Positions 1-6,858 of a stretch of 7,929 nt of DNA are shown piece after piece. This DNA is from Bacteroidota bacterium. Its GTDB lineage: Bacteria; Bacteroidota; Bacteroidia; Chitinophagales; Chitinophagaceae. Made by a program: the position numbers and the translations under genes. Each line of letters starts with the position of its first letter. Positions within the stretch are counted from its first letter, which is position 1. The notes beneath the pieces were generated by a model. It searched no databases. It saw nothing but the letters and a program-made list of their open reading frames with translations, and had not been told where the DNA came from. The stretch is taken from the NCBI GenBank assembly GCA_947460795.1, contig CANHJA010000100.1:1-7929 (forward strand), given 5' to 3'.

Positions 1-1026
1 CGCAAAATTCAAGTGCCACATGGTAAAGTTACTTGGCAAATTGATAGAAACGTAAATACCACCAATGTGTGTATCGCAAATTGTAAGTTTTGTAATTTCT
101 ATCGCATTCCAGGTCACTCTGAAGCATATATTACCGATATTGAAACGTATAAAAAGAAAATTGAAGAAACCATTAAATGGGGCGGAGATCAATTGCTTTT
201 GCAAGGTGGGCATCATCCCGAATTAGGTTTAGAATTTTATGTCAATTTATTTAAAGAGCTAAAATCATTATATCCAAGCATTAAATTACACACGCTCGGA
301 CCACCTGAAATTGCGCATATTACCAAGTTAGAAAAAAGCTTACCTAATGGCCAAGCGACTACTCATACCGATGTTTTAAAAGCTTTAAAAGAAGCCGGAA
401 TGGACAGCTTGCCTGGCGCTGGGGCTGAAATTTTAAATGACCGAGTACGTAGATTAATATCAAAAGGGAAATGCGGTGCACAAGAATGGTTAGATGTTAT
501 GAGAGCCTGTCACCAATTAGATATTACTACATCAGGAACCATGATGTTTGGACACGTAGAAACAATTCAAGAGCGCTTCGAACATTTAGTAGATATTCGC
601 CAAGTACAAAGCGAAAAACCTGCGAATGCAAATGGCTTCTTGGCATTTATACCATGGACTTTTCAAGATGTTGACACTCTTTTAGCAAAAATTAGAAGAG
701 CAAAAAATGACACTACATCGGAAGAATATATTCGAATGATAGCGATGAGTAGAATTATGTTACCGAACGTAAAAAATATTCAAGCATCTTGGCTAACGGT
801 TGGTAAAGATGTTGCACAAGCTTGTTTATACGCTGGTGCCAATGATTTTGGTAGCATTATGTTGGAGGAAAATGTGGTGAGTGCTGCTGGTGCTCCGCAT
901 CGTTTCACTTACAAATCTATTCAAAATGCTATTAAGGATGCCGGTTTTGAGCCTCAACTTCGTACTCAAAAATATGAATTCAGAGAATTGCCAAGTATGA
1001 TAGAAGAACAAATTATTGATTATTAA
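1..1026 (+). CDS. mqnC: Cyclic dehypoxanthinyl futalosine synthase MqnC (5' end outside window)
   Basis: This is a radical SAM enzyme of the futalosine route to menaquinone. It cyclises dehypoxanthine futalosine to the cyclic form in the cytoplasm. The reading frame is open from base 1 (Arg-Lys-Ile-Gln-Val-Pro-His), so the gene begins upstream. The GTG at 13 is an internal valine, not the start. Roughly the first 35-50 residues of a normal MqnC are missing and 341 are visible. The 4Fe-4S motif CxxxCxxC is at 70-93 (Cys codons 70, 82 and 91), inside the segment NVCIANCKFCNF. It is followed by the family-typical GGDQLLLQGGHHPELGLEFY, the GPPEIAH segment, GAGAEILNDRVR, and the C-terminal ANDFGS and SAAGAPHRFTY blocks. 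MqnE shares the fold, but the overall wording matches MqnC better. The stop overlaps the end of the convergent copA by 4 bp. No partner mqn gene is visible. Confidence 0.95.
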   Translation, partial: RKIQVPHGKVTWQIDRNVNTTNVCIANCKFCNFYRIPGHSEAYITDIETYKKKIEETIKWGGDQLLLQGGHHPELGLEFYVNLFKELKSLYPSIKLHTLGPPEIAHITKLEKSLPNGQATTHTDVLKALKEAGMDSLPGAGAEILNDRVRRLISKGKCGAQEWLDVMRACHQLDITTSGTMMFGHVETIQERFEHLVDIRQVQSEKPANANGFLAFIPWTFQDVDTLLAKIRRAKNDTTSEEYIRMIAMSRIMLPNVKNIQASWLTVGKDVAQACLYAGANDFGSIMLEENVVSAAGAPHRFTYKSIQNAIKDAGFEPQLRTQKYEFRELPSMIEEQIIDY

Positions 1027-3131
1027 TTCAATTTTTTATACCTCAATCGCAAACTATTTATTATCAATACTACATCACTCAATCCCATAATTGCTGCTCC
1101 CCAAGTAGGTGTTAAATAGCCGGTTGCGGCAAAAGGAATTGCGATAATATTGTAAAAAAATGCCCAAAACAAATTTTGTTTAATTGTCAAATATGTTTGT
1201 TTACCTAACTCAATAGCGGTGGGTAAAATGGATAATTTATTTTTTAACAGTAAAACTTGAGCACTTTGCATGGCAATTTGAGATGCATCGCTCAGTGAGA
1301 TACCAATGTGCGCTTTGGCTAATGAAGGCGCATCGTTTATACCGTCTCCTACCATTGCAGTAAATCCGCGTTTCATAATTTCGTCCAATGTTTCCATTTT
1401 TTGTTGAGGAAGTTGTTCGCTGTAAACTTCATCTATGTGGAGTTGTTGCGCCAATCGATCGCATTTTTCCTTTCGATCACCACTCAACAAAATTGTTTTA
1501 TATCCTTTTGCATGAAGCGATTTTATAACTAATTGAGTATCTTCTCTCAGCTCATCTTTCATATCAATCCAACCAACTTGTTCCTTGTTTTTAATAACAT
1601 ATAAATCATGCCGAACAGCATCCGTATTAGTTGTCAATAAACGGTAAGAACCGATTTGCCATAAATTACCCTGCTCATCTTCAGCTGATATGCCAACTCC
1701 TTTTATTTCTTGAATAGAGGTTAAAGAGTGCTTATTAAAAGGCCATTCTTTCACAATACTTTTTGCAATTGGATGAGATGAATGTTGCTCCAAAGCAGAT
1801 ACGATTTCTTTGAACTCAGTTACTGAAATAGTTGATTTAAATTGATCAATTATTAATTTTCCTGTTGTGAGCGTACCTGTTTTGTCAAAAACAAATTGTT
1901 GAATATCTTTAAAACGTTCTAAAGTATCGCCCCCTTTTATTAAAATTCCATTGCGGGCAGCTCTTCCTAAACCTACCATAATAGCTGCTGGCGTTGCCAA
2001 ACCCATTGCACATGGACAAGCAATTACCATTACTGCAATCATTCTCATCAAACTATTTTGTATGCTTTCATCAAATACAAAATGATTTAATAAAAAAGTT
2101 AATATCGATATCCCCACAACCAGAGGAACAAAAATTGCACTTATTTTATCTGCCAATTTTTGCATCGGTGGTTTTGCTGCTTGCGCTTGATTCACCAAAT
2201 GAATAATATTTGCAAATGTACTTTTATTGCCTACAGCTGTTGCTTTCACTCGTATAGAACCATCTGTATTGATTGTGCCTCCAATCACAAAATCATTTTC
2301 TTCTTTTAGTTCTGGCAAACTTTCGCCAGTCATCATACTTTCATCAATTGCAGCTTGTCCTTTAATAATGATGCCGTCTACAGGAATTTTGTCTCCTGTA
2401 TTTACTAAAACCACATCGTCTTTTTTTACAAATTCATTTTCTGTTTCTACTATAGTTTCTTTTCCTATACTATCTACAAAAATTATTTTCGCTTTCGATT
2501 TTTGAAATTTCATTAACTCTCGAATGGAAGCAGCAGTGCTTTTTACCGAGTATTCTTCTAAATAATTTCCAGCCAAAACCAACGTAATAATAGATGCTGT
2601 GGTTTCAAAAAATAAATAATTGTGCACCTGAGTTGGAAATAATATCCATCCAATTAAGCTATAAAAAAATGCAGCGCTCGCACCAATAAAAACCAATACA
2701 TCCATATTTGGCATGCCGTTTTTCAAAGAACGGAATGCACTTTTCCCAAAGTAATTAAGCCCAATAAAATACACAGGTAAAGCAAGCGTAAATTGAACAT
2801 AAGGATTATGAAGTGGCGCCCAATTGATAAACATATGCAACATCAGAGGCACCCAGAAGAATAATGAAATCAATAAATATTGTTTTACTTTAGAATGACT
2901 CTTTACCAGTTCACCACTTTCAGTTTCTTCTACTACTTTAAAACCCAAATCTTGAATGCCATTCAATAATTTAGATTCTATATTTTCATCTTCAATATCA
3001 AAACTAACATCACCAGTTGAGGCGTTGGCCACCGCATTGCTAGCTCCTTGTTTAGCCAAATATGTAGTGACTGTCAGTGCACAGTTACCACAAGTCATTC
3101 CATCAACTTTACATTGTACTGATTTACTCAT
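1023..3131 (-). CDS. copA: Copper-translocating P1B-type ATPase
   Basis: Inner-membrane ATPase of 702 residues that exports Cu(I) at the cost of ATP. One N-terminal heavy-metal domain carries GMTCGNC (Cys14 and Cys17). About eight membrane segments follow, near 84-102, 111-128, 142-164, 170-190, 333-352, 362-388, 650-670 and 677-695. Visible catalytic elements are TGES (268-271, actuator), CPC (372-374, metal site in membrane segment 6), DKTGT with phosphorylated Asp416, the HP motif of the nucleotide domain (453-454) and GDGIND (595-600). Membrane segment 7 has Asn653, Tyr660 and Asn661, as copper pumps do. Segment 8 reads MGLSD where classical CopA has MxxSS. The length is normal for a one-HMA CopA. 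The ATG at 3129-3131 lies 4 bp downstream of a TAnnTTTG box. No copper chaperone or copper-responsive regulator gene is nearby. A CcoI/FixI-type pump for cytochrome oxidase assembly is the main alternative, but no oxidase genes are seen. Confidence 0.92.
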   Translation of the reverse strand: MSKSVQCKVDGMTCGNCALTVTTYLAKQGASNAVANASTGDVSFDIEDENIESKLLNGIQDLGFKVVEETESGELVKSHSKVKQYLLISLFFWVPLMLHMFINWAPLHNPYVQFTLALPVYFIGLNYFGKSAFRSLKNGMPNMDVLVFIGASAAFFYSLIGWILFPTQVHNYLFFETTASIITLVLAGNYLEEYSVKSTAASIRELMKFQKSKAKIIFVDSIGKETIVETENEFVKKDDVVLVNTGDKIPVDGIIIKGQAAIDESMMTGESLPELKEENDFVIGGTINTDGSIRVKATAVGNKSTFANIIHLVNQAQAAKPPMQKLADKISAIFVPLVVGISILTFLLNHFVFDESIQNSLMRMIAVMVIACPCAMGLATPAAIMVGLGRAARNGILIKGGDTLERFKDIQQFVFDKTGTLTTGKLIIDQFKSTISVTEFKEIVSALEQHSSHPIAKSIVKEWPFNKHSLTSIQEIKGVGISAEDEQGNLWQIGSYRLLTTNTDAVRHDLYVIKNKEQVGWIDMKDELREDTQLVIKSLHAKGYKTILLSGDRKEKCDRLAQQLHIDEVYSEQLPQQKMETLDEIMKRGFTAMVGDGINDAPSLAKAHIGISLSDASQIAMQSAQVLLLKNKLSILPTAIELGKQTYLTIKQNLFWAFFYNIIAIPFAATGYLTPTWGAAIMGLSDVVLIINSLRLRYKKLN

Positions 3132-3135
3132 ATTA

Positions 3136-3143
3136 CAAAGTTA
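3136..3143 (-). promoter_or_regulatory. Putative copA promoter -7 box
   Basis: Read on the minus strand the sequence is TAACTTTG, an exact match to the Bacteroidota -7 consensus TAnnTTTG. It ends only 4 bp (taat) before the copA ATG. Transcription would then start at or within a few bases of the initiation codon, giving a leaderless or near-leaderless mRNA. I see no clear TTTG -33 element at the expected distance upstream. Confidence 0.5.
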
Positions 3144-3160
3144 CGAAAATGAAAATAGTG

Positions 3161-3193
3161 TTTGTGTTACTTTCATTTCATTTATTACATTTG
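3161..3193 (+). promoter_or_regulatory. Putative tsaE promoter
   Basis: A TTTG at 3161-3164 and an exact TAnnTTTG box (TACATTTG) at 3186-3193 are separated by 21 bp, close to the Bacteroidota -33/-7 arrangement. The box ends 4 bp before the tsaE ATG, implying a leaderless or near-leaderless mRNA. The -33 part falls where the -33 region of the divergent copA promoter should also be, so the two promoters probably compete for the same stretch. Confidence 0.5.
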
Positions 3194-3197
3194 CTAA

Positions 3198-3614
3198 ATG
3201 AATGTTCGGTATAATATTGATGATATAAATAGTGTGGCAAAACAGTTTTTAGAAGAATTTAAAAACAATCGTTGTTTTGCTTTTTTTGCTGACATGGGCA
3301 GCGGTAAAACAACATTTGTGCACGCATTATGCAAAACATTGCAGGTAACAGACAATATTTCGAGTCCTACTTTTTCTATTATAAATGAATATGAGATTCC
3401 GAATGCTAGCAACAAAATCATTCACATGGATTGGTACCGATTAAAAAATACAGAAGATGCCATTGAAGCTGGAGTGCAAGATGTAATGGAAAACAAACAA
3501 GATTATATTTTTATAGAATGGCCCGAAATTGCGATAGATTTACTCCCTGCAGACTGCATAAGCGTTCATATAAATAGCATCAATGAATCAGAAAGAGAAA
3601 TTATAACTTCTTAA
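3198..3614 (+). CDS. tsaE: tRNA threonylcarbamoyladenosine biosynthesis ATPase TsaE
   Basis: Small P-loop ATPase of 138 residues (usual family length). It works with TsaB, TsaC and TsaD to make t6A at position 37 of ANN-decoding tRNAs in the cytoplasm. Visible motifs are the Walker A ADMGSGKTT (31-39, Lys37), the SPTF switch-like motif (56-59), HMDWYRL (76-82) and the FIEWPE block (105-110). The first Walker A position is Ala31 (GCT), where the family normally has Gly. The start is fixed by the sequence: an in-frame TAA at 3195-3197 directly precedes the ATG, and the next in-frame Met lies inside Walker A. A TAnnTTTG box lies 4 bp upstream and no Shine-Dalgarno sequence is seen. The last 14 bp overlap the convergent batE. 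No other tsa gene is in the window. Confidence 0.93.
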   Translation: MNVRYNIDDINSVAKQFLEEFKNNRCFAFFADMGSGKTTFVHALCKTLQVTDNISSPTFSIINEYEIPNASNKIIHMDWYRLKNTEDAIEAGVQDVMENKQDYIFIEWPEIAIDLLPADCISVHINSINESEREIITS

Positions 3615-4335
3615 AGTCCCTTGAACGAACAATCCCTTCTTGTCCGTTGGGAAGAATCACTTGTATACCATCTTTATCAATTCCATTATACTCAACTTCC
3701 ACCCCTTCTGATAAAATTACAGAATTTTTATTTGTGTGTTTTTCAATGAAATTTGTTTGATGAATAATTATTCCGCGATAATAATATGCCTCATTGATGT
3801 GTTTCACCAACATGAAAAATAATGAAATAAATGATATTGAAAACAAACTGACAATCACTCTTTTTGAAATTGCAAATTCCGTTTTTAATTTTATAAGAAA
3901 TAAAATTGTCATTGCTCCCAAAAACAAAAATAGACTGATGAGTGCCCAAGAATTTACTGAAAATAAATTATATCCTGCTTTCCACCAACGAATGAAAAAG
4001 ATGTCTTTTTGTTCGTAAATAGGATCTTTAATTTTATTTTGAGCTAAAGCTAAATTGTCTTGTATGTTAATATTATGATCTAGTTGCAACGCTTTTTTAT
4101 AGCACCAAATAGCCAACCCAATTTTCTCGTTTTTATAAAATGAATTACCTGCATTGTAAAACAAATTAGAATTCGAATAACCATCATTTATTAATTGTGT
4201 GTACAATGTGCTCGCACTGTCATACATTTTATTATGATATAATTGATTTGCTTTTTCGAACATCATATTGCTTTCTGCTTTGCTTTCAAACGCAAACAAA
4301 AAGAAGAAAAAAGTTATATAAATAATTTGATTCAT
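3601..4335 (-). CDS. batE: BatE-like protein (TPR plus SH3-like domain, membrane)
   Basis: Protein of 244 residues with the BatE layout. An N-terminal signal peptide ends near AFESKA (residue 20), then two TPR-like repeats span about 23-92 (including YNAGNSFYKNEKIGLAIWCY). Two membrane segments lie near 128-148 and 160-177, and an SH3-like tail covers about 183-244 (VEVEYNGIDKDGIQVILPNG, EGIVRS). Bat proteins ('Bacteroides aerotolerance') accompany a MoxR ATPase and VWA proteins in the envelope; their exact biochemistry is unsettled. The ATG overlaps the batD stop as TAATG, so translation is very likely coupled. The 3' end overlaps the convergent tsaE by 14 bp. The identification rests on domain order plus adjacency to batD and is fairly sure. 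Confidence 0.85.
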   Translation of the reverse strand: MNQIIYITFFFFLFAFESKAESNMMFEKANQLYHNKMYDSASTLYTQLINDGYSNSNLFYNAGNSFYKNEKIGLAIWCYKKALQLDHNINIQDNLALAQNKIKDPIYEQKDIFFIRWWKAGYNLFSVNSWALISLFLFLGAMTILFLIKLKTEFAISKRVIVSLFSISFISLFFMLVKHINEAYYYRGIIIHQTNFIEKHTNKNSVILSEGVEVEYNGIDKDGIQVILPNGQEGIVRSRDFKKL

Positions 4336-6299
4336 TATGACAATTCATTTTCTAATTTACCAATTAATTTGAATGCATCACTGTATGTTTGGTGCATTTT
4401 TAATGTGCCGCTATCAGGTGAATACAATGCCATTTCACATTCATTGGTTACTCTAAATAATTCAATTTGTAATTCGCTGGAAACATTTTTTTCTAATAGT
4501 TTTTTGCTCGCCACTTCTTTTGATAAATTAGCTAAAGGAATATTTAATTTGTCACTCAAATATAACCAAACTGCTTTTGATGTTTCTTCATAAAATGCAC
4601 TTTGAGCAGTATGTTTTAAATAAGACTCAGCAGTTACTAAACGTTTTAATGCAATTTTATTGGCTCGTTTATTTTTAAATAATATTCGATCGCTTTGCAA
4701 TTCATCTTCTTTTCGTTTAAAGAAAACTAAACTAAAATAAGCTAGTAAGGGAATTCCAAAACCTCCCCAATAAATTGGATTTGAAATTAGATTCCAAGAA
4801 GATTTTTTAGTAATATTTTTTGATGAAGTATTTATATCGTGGATGTCTTTGGGCAAGCGATGCACGGTACTTTTATCTTCTTTGCCTTGTTTAACATGTA
4901 ATGTATAAGAAGGAGTAGATAGTGTTTTATATTCTTTTATGATTGGATCAAAATATGAAAATTCAGTTGATGGAATCACAATTGTACCAGCTATTCTTGG
5001 TGTAAATGAATATGTAAATGTTTTATACCCTGCAATTATATCATTTGTATTGGTAACTGTGTCCTCAATTTTAGGATCAAAGGCATCCAAGTCGTCAGAA
5101 AAATTAATTTTTGGGGCACCAATCATTTTTAAATTTCCAGTGCCACTTACTCGCAAGGTGATGGTAGCATTGTCGTCGGTTGTTAAATCTGTTTTGTTGA
5201 CATTACTTTCAATCGTAAACTGGCCAATGGCTCCGTCGAAACTAATTGGCTTCTTAGCTGCGGGAATATCAGTAACATTAATTTTCACAACCTGACTTTT
5301 TAATTTCACAGGAACTGTTTCATATTCATACGGGTCATCATTCATCAATGCATCCATCATTTCTTCTAGAGTTTGACCGCTTGAATTTTGTTGAATATTT
5401 CTTCGTGCATGTGGTATTTTCACATTACCCTCTACTGCAGCGGGATCTAATTCTAAAATACCGGTTTGAGTAGGAAATAATGCGGTTCGTTTTAGCTCTA
5501 ACACATCCCACTCTTTTCCTTGATAAATTTCTCTTCGAGGTTGAGGAGGATATGGTATATTAAAATCTTGGCTCCAAAAACCAATTAGTGACGGGCGATT
5601 TGTTGGTCGCACATCCATTGGAATGCGAGTGTATAATTTATAACTCACTGTAATTTGCTCCCCTAGCGTGGCCGATGTTTTATCTGGAACCGCTAAAATG
5701 AAAATATTTTTATCGATGTCGTTTTTTGAAATTGGATTGGGTTGTTGTTGTGGACTAGGAGTGGATTGAGGGAAGTTTTGCTGACTTTGCCTTTGCAACT
5801 GTCGCATCATTTGCTGCTGTTGTTTCAACATGGCTAGCATAGGATCTTCTTCATCCTCAAACATATCGGCAAATGGATCGTTTTGTTGCATTTGTTGTTG
5901 ACGACGATTTACTACAGAACCATCAACAATTTCGATGGCAACATTATTTGAACGAATTTGTTTTCCTCCAGACAATGATGCGATACCACCTGGAATTACT
6001 AATCTACCTTTCCTTTTTGCTTTTAAAACATAGGTTAACTCTAAAGATTGTGAAACTTCTCCATTAATTATACTTGTATTGTTACTTCTTGATGGCCCGT
6101 CTATAACTTGAAAATCAGGCATCGCCGACAAGGTAAAACGCTGAGCATTGTTGATATTTTTTAAAATAAACTTTACTTCAAATTTATCATTAATTCCTAC
6201 TTTTTGTGCAGCAGGTTGTGTAATAAAAACAGCTTCTTGTGCCTTCAAAATAGAAGCACTCAATAATACTAAGATTAATATTCTTAAACTAATTTTCAT
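4335..6299 (-). CDS. batD: BatD-like envelope protein
   Basis: Protein of 654 residues from the chosen ATG at 6297-6299. The signal peptide is MKISLRILILVLLSASILKA, cleaved before QE. Next comes the BatD N-terminal beta domain with the family's FQVIDGPSRSNNTSIINGE segment and a YVLKAKRKG block, then a Gln/Met-rich stretch (about 133-187). Further beta-rich periplasmic domains follow, one membrane segment lies near 509-528 (WGGFGIPLLAYFSLVFF), and a helical cytoplasmic tail ends the protein. The frame stays open to an ATG at 6347, but that longer start lacks a leading signal peptide and would place the TAnnTTTG box at 6329-6336 inside the gene, so the shorter start is preferred. batE follows with a 1-bp overlap. 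batA, batB and moxR are not adjacent: the gene upstream encodes an unrelated XRE regulator. Confidence 0.88.
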   Translation of the reverse strand: MKISLRILILVLLSASILKAQEAVFITQPAAQKVGINDKFEVKFILKNINNAQRFTLSAMPDFQVIDGPSRSNNTSIINGEVSQSLELTYVLKAKRKGRLVIPGGIASLSGGKQIRSNNVAIEIVDGSVVNRRQQQMQQNDPFADMFEDEEDPMLAMLKQQQQMMRQLQRQSQQNFPQSTPSPQQQPNPISKNDIDKNIFILAVPDKTSATLGEQITVSYKLYTRIPMDVRPTNRPSLIGFWSQDFNIPYPPQPRREIYQGKEWDVLELKRTALFPTQTGILELDPAAVEGNVKIPHARRNIQQNSSGQTLEEMMDALMNDDPYEYETVPVKLKSQVVKINVTDIPAAKKPISFDGAIGQFTIESNVNKTDLTTDDNATITLRVSGTGNLKMIGAPKINFSDDLDAFDPKIEDTVTNTNDIIAGYKTFTYSFTPRIAGTIVIPSTEFSYFDPIIKEYKTLSTPSYTLHVKQGKEDKSTVHRLPKDIHDINTSSKNITKKSSWNLISNPIYWGGFGIPLLAYFSLVFFKRKEDELQSDRILFKNKRANKIALKRLVTAESYLKHTAQSAFYEETSKAVWLYLSDKLNIPLANLSKEVASKKLLEKNVSSELQIELFRVTNECEMALYSPDSGTLKMHQTYSDAFKLIGKLENELS

Positions 6300-6328
6300 T
6301 TTCTGTTCTGTCCTCGTCAATATTAAGA

Positions 6329-6336
6329 CAAATTTA
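6329..6336 (-). promoter_or_regulatory. Putative batDE promoter -7 box
   Basis: The minus strand reads TAAATTTG, an exact TAnnTTTG match, 29 bp before the preferred batD ATG. It predicts a leader of about 20-25 nt. No convincing TTTG -33 element is visible at the usual spacing. It supports independent transcription of batD-batE rather than read-through from the regulator gene at 6383-6748. Confidence 0.4.
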
Positions 6337-6382
6337 AAGCATGGCATAAAAATACATGCGTTAAAACTATGTGAAAAAAAAT

Positions 6383-6748
6383 CTAAATATCTAAATTAGT
6401 ACATGTTATTTTTAATTGCTTTTCTAAAAGCGCAATTCGTTTATCTTTTTCAATTAATTGTCTTTCATAAAGCTCAATTATTTTTTCTATTGGATTAATA
6501 AATTGAACAATTCCATTACCACCTAATTGATTAATACTATTTATTAATTTTTCATCACTAAATGCTTTAATAACTTCTTTAGGAAAACCGATAGCTTTAG
6601 CAATTCGTTCAAGCAATTCATCTTTAATTTCTGATTTATTTTCTATTCTGCTTATTTCTTGTTGATTGGTATTTAATCGCTTAGCTAAGTCCGATTGTTT
6701 AATACCAGTAAGTTTACAAATACGTTCAATGTTTTTTCCAAGGTGCAT
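6383..6748 (-). CDS. XRE-family helix-turn-helix regulator with C-terminal coiled coil
   Basis: Predicted DNA-binding protein of 121 residues. The N-terminal Cro/C1-type helix-turn-helix spans about 6-60. Helix 2 is QSDLAKRL (18-25), and the recognition helix lies around QQEISRIENK (29-38). The C-terminal part (about 85-113, IELYERQLIEKDKRIALLEK) has a heptad-like hydrophobic pattern, suggesting a dimerising coiled coil. No effector or protease domain is seen. Its ATG faces a 110-bp intergenic region shared with the divergent lipoprotein gene, and that region contains two direct repeats. Autoregulation and control of the divergent unit is therefore the natural inference. The next gene on the same strand, batD, begins 83 bp later with its own promoter box, so co-transcription is unlikely to be the main arrangement. 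The target is inferred from position only. Confidence 0.85.
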   Translation of the reverse strand: MHLGKNIERICKLTGIKQSDLAKRLNTNQQEISRIENKSEIKDELLERIAKAIGFPKEVIKAFSDEKLINSINQLGGNGIVQFINPIEKIIELYERQLIEKDKRIALLEKQLKITCTNLDI

Positions 6749-6758
6749 AGAATTGATT

Positions 6759-6795
6759 TTTGAGTAAAATACACATTTATTTGCGTAAAAAACAC
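6759..6795. repeat. Pair of 16-bp direct repeats, candidate operator
   Basis: TTTGAGTAAAATACAC (6759-6774) and TTTGCGTAAAAAACAC (6780-6795) match at 14 of 16 positions, with a 21-bp start-to-start period, about two helical turns. Similarity stops sharply outside the 16 bp. The pair lies in the 110-bp gap between the divergent XRE regulator and the lipoprotein gene, 10-46 bp from the regulator's ATG. That placement suits binding of a regulator dimer on one face of the DNA. Which protein binds it is not shown by the sequence. Confidence 0.5.
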
Positions 6796-6810
6796 TTGAT
6801 TGTAGCTATT
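6780..6810 (+). promoter_or_regulatory. Weak candidate promoter for the cysteine-rich protein unit
   Basis: TTTG at 6780-6783 is followed after exactly 19 bp by TAGCTATT (6803-6810), which matches the Bacteroidota -7 box TAnnTTTG at all but two defined positions. The -33 element would lie inside the second direct repeat, so a protein bound there would block it. The predicted leader of about 45 nt is very A-rich next to the ATG (taaataaaaaaattaaat), as is usual in this phylum. An alternative TTAATTTG at 6829-6836 has no partner at the right distance. Confidence 0.3.
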
Positions 6811-6858
6811 TTATAAAATTCATTCATCTTAATTTGTATTTAAATAAAAAAATTAAAT

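Noticed and set aside
2227..2505. Plus-strand reading frame of 92 codons, Ser/Thr/Ile-rich, opposite copA
   Set aside because: It is the antisense of the well-conserved actuator domain of the copper ATPase. Its composition is what that strand would give, and no promoter or family similarity is seen.
3194..3421. Minus-strand reading frame of 75 codons opposite tsaE
   Set aside because: It overlaps the catalytic part of tsaE and is explained as a shadow.
4243..4593. Plus-strand reading frame of 116 codons across the batE/batD junction
   Set aside because: It spans the coupled start and stop of two convincing genes on the other strand and shows no domain.
4939..5295. Plus-strand reading frame of 118 codons opposite batD
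   Set aside because: Antisense shadow of the beta-rich part of batD, with no recognisable domain or signal.
5739..5903. Tandem repeat in the Gln-rich part of batD
   Set aside because: The Gln codons are interrupted and mixed with Met, Arg and Pro codons; there is no regular repeat unit at the DNA level.
6300..6347. Longer N-terminus for BatD starting at 6347
   Set aside because: It would bury the signal peptide behind 16 extra residues and place the TAnnTTTG box inside the coding region.
6339..6359. Inverted repeat GCATG...CATGC after the regulator gene as a terminator
   Set aside because: The stem is only 5 bp with an 11-nt loop and no T-tract follows it in the right place.
6355..6371. 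Possible third copy of the operator-like repeat (TGCGTTAAAAC)
   Set aside because: It matches only a short core, breaks down after it, and is no better than chance in such A-rich sequence.
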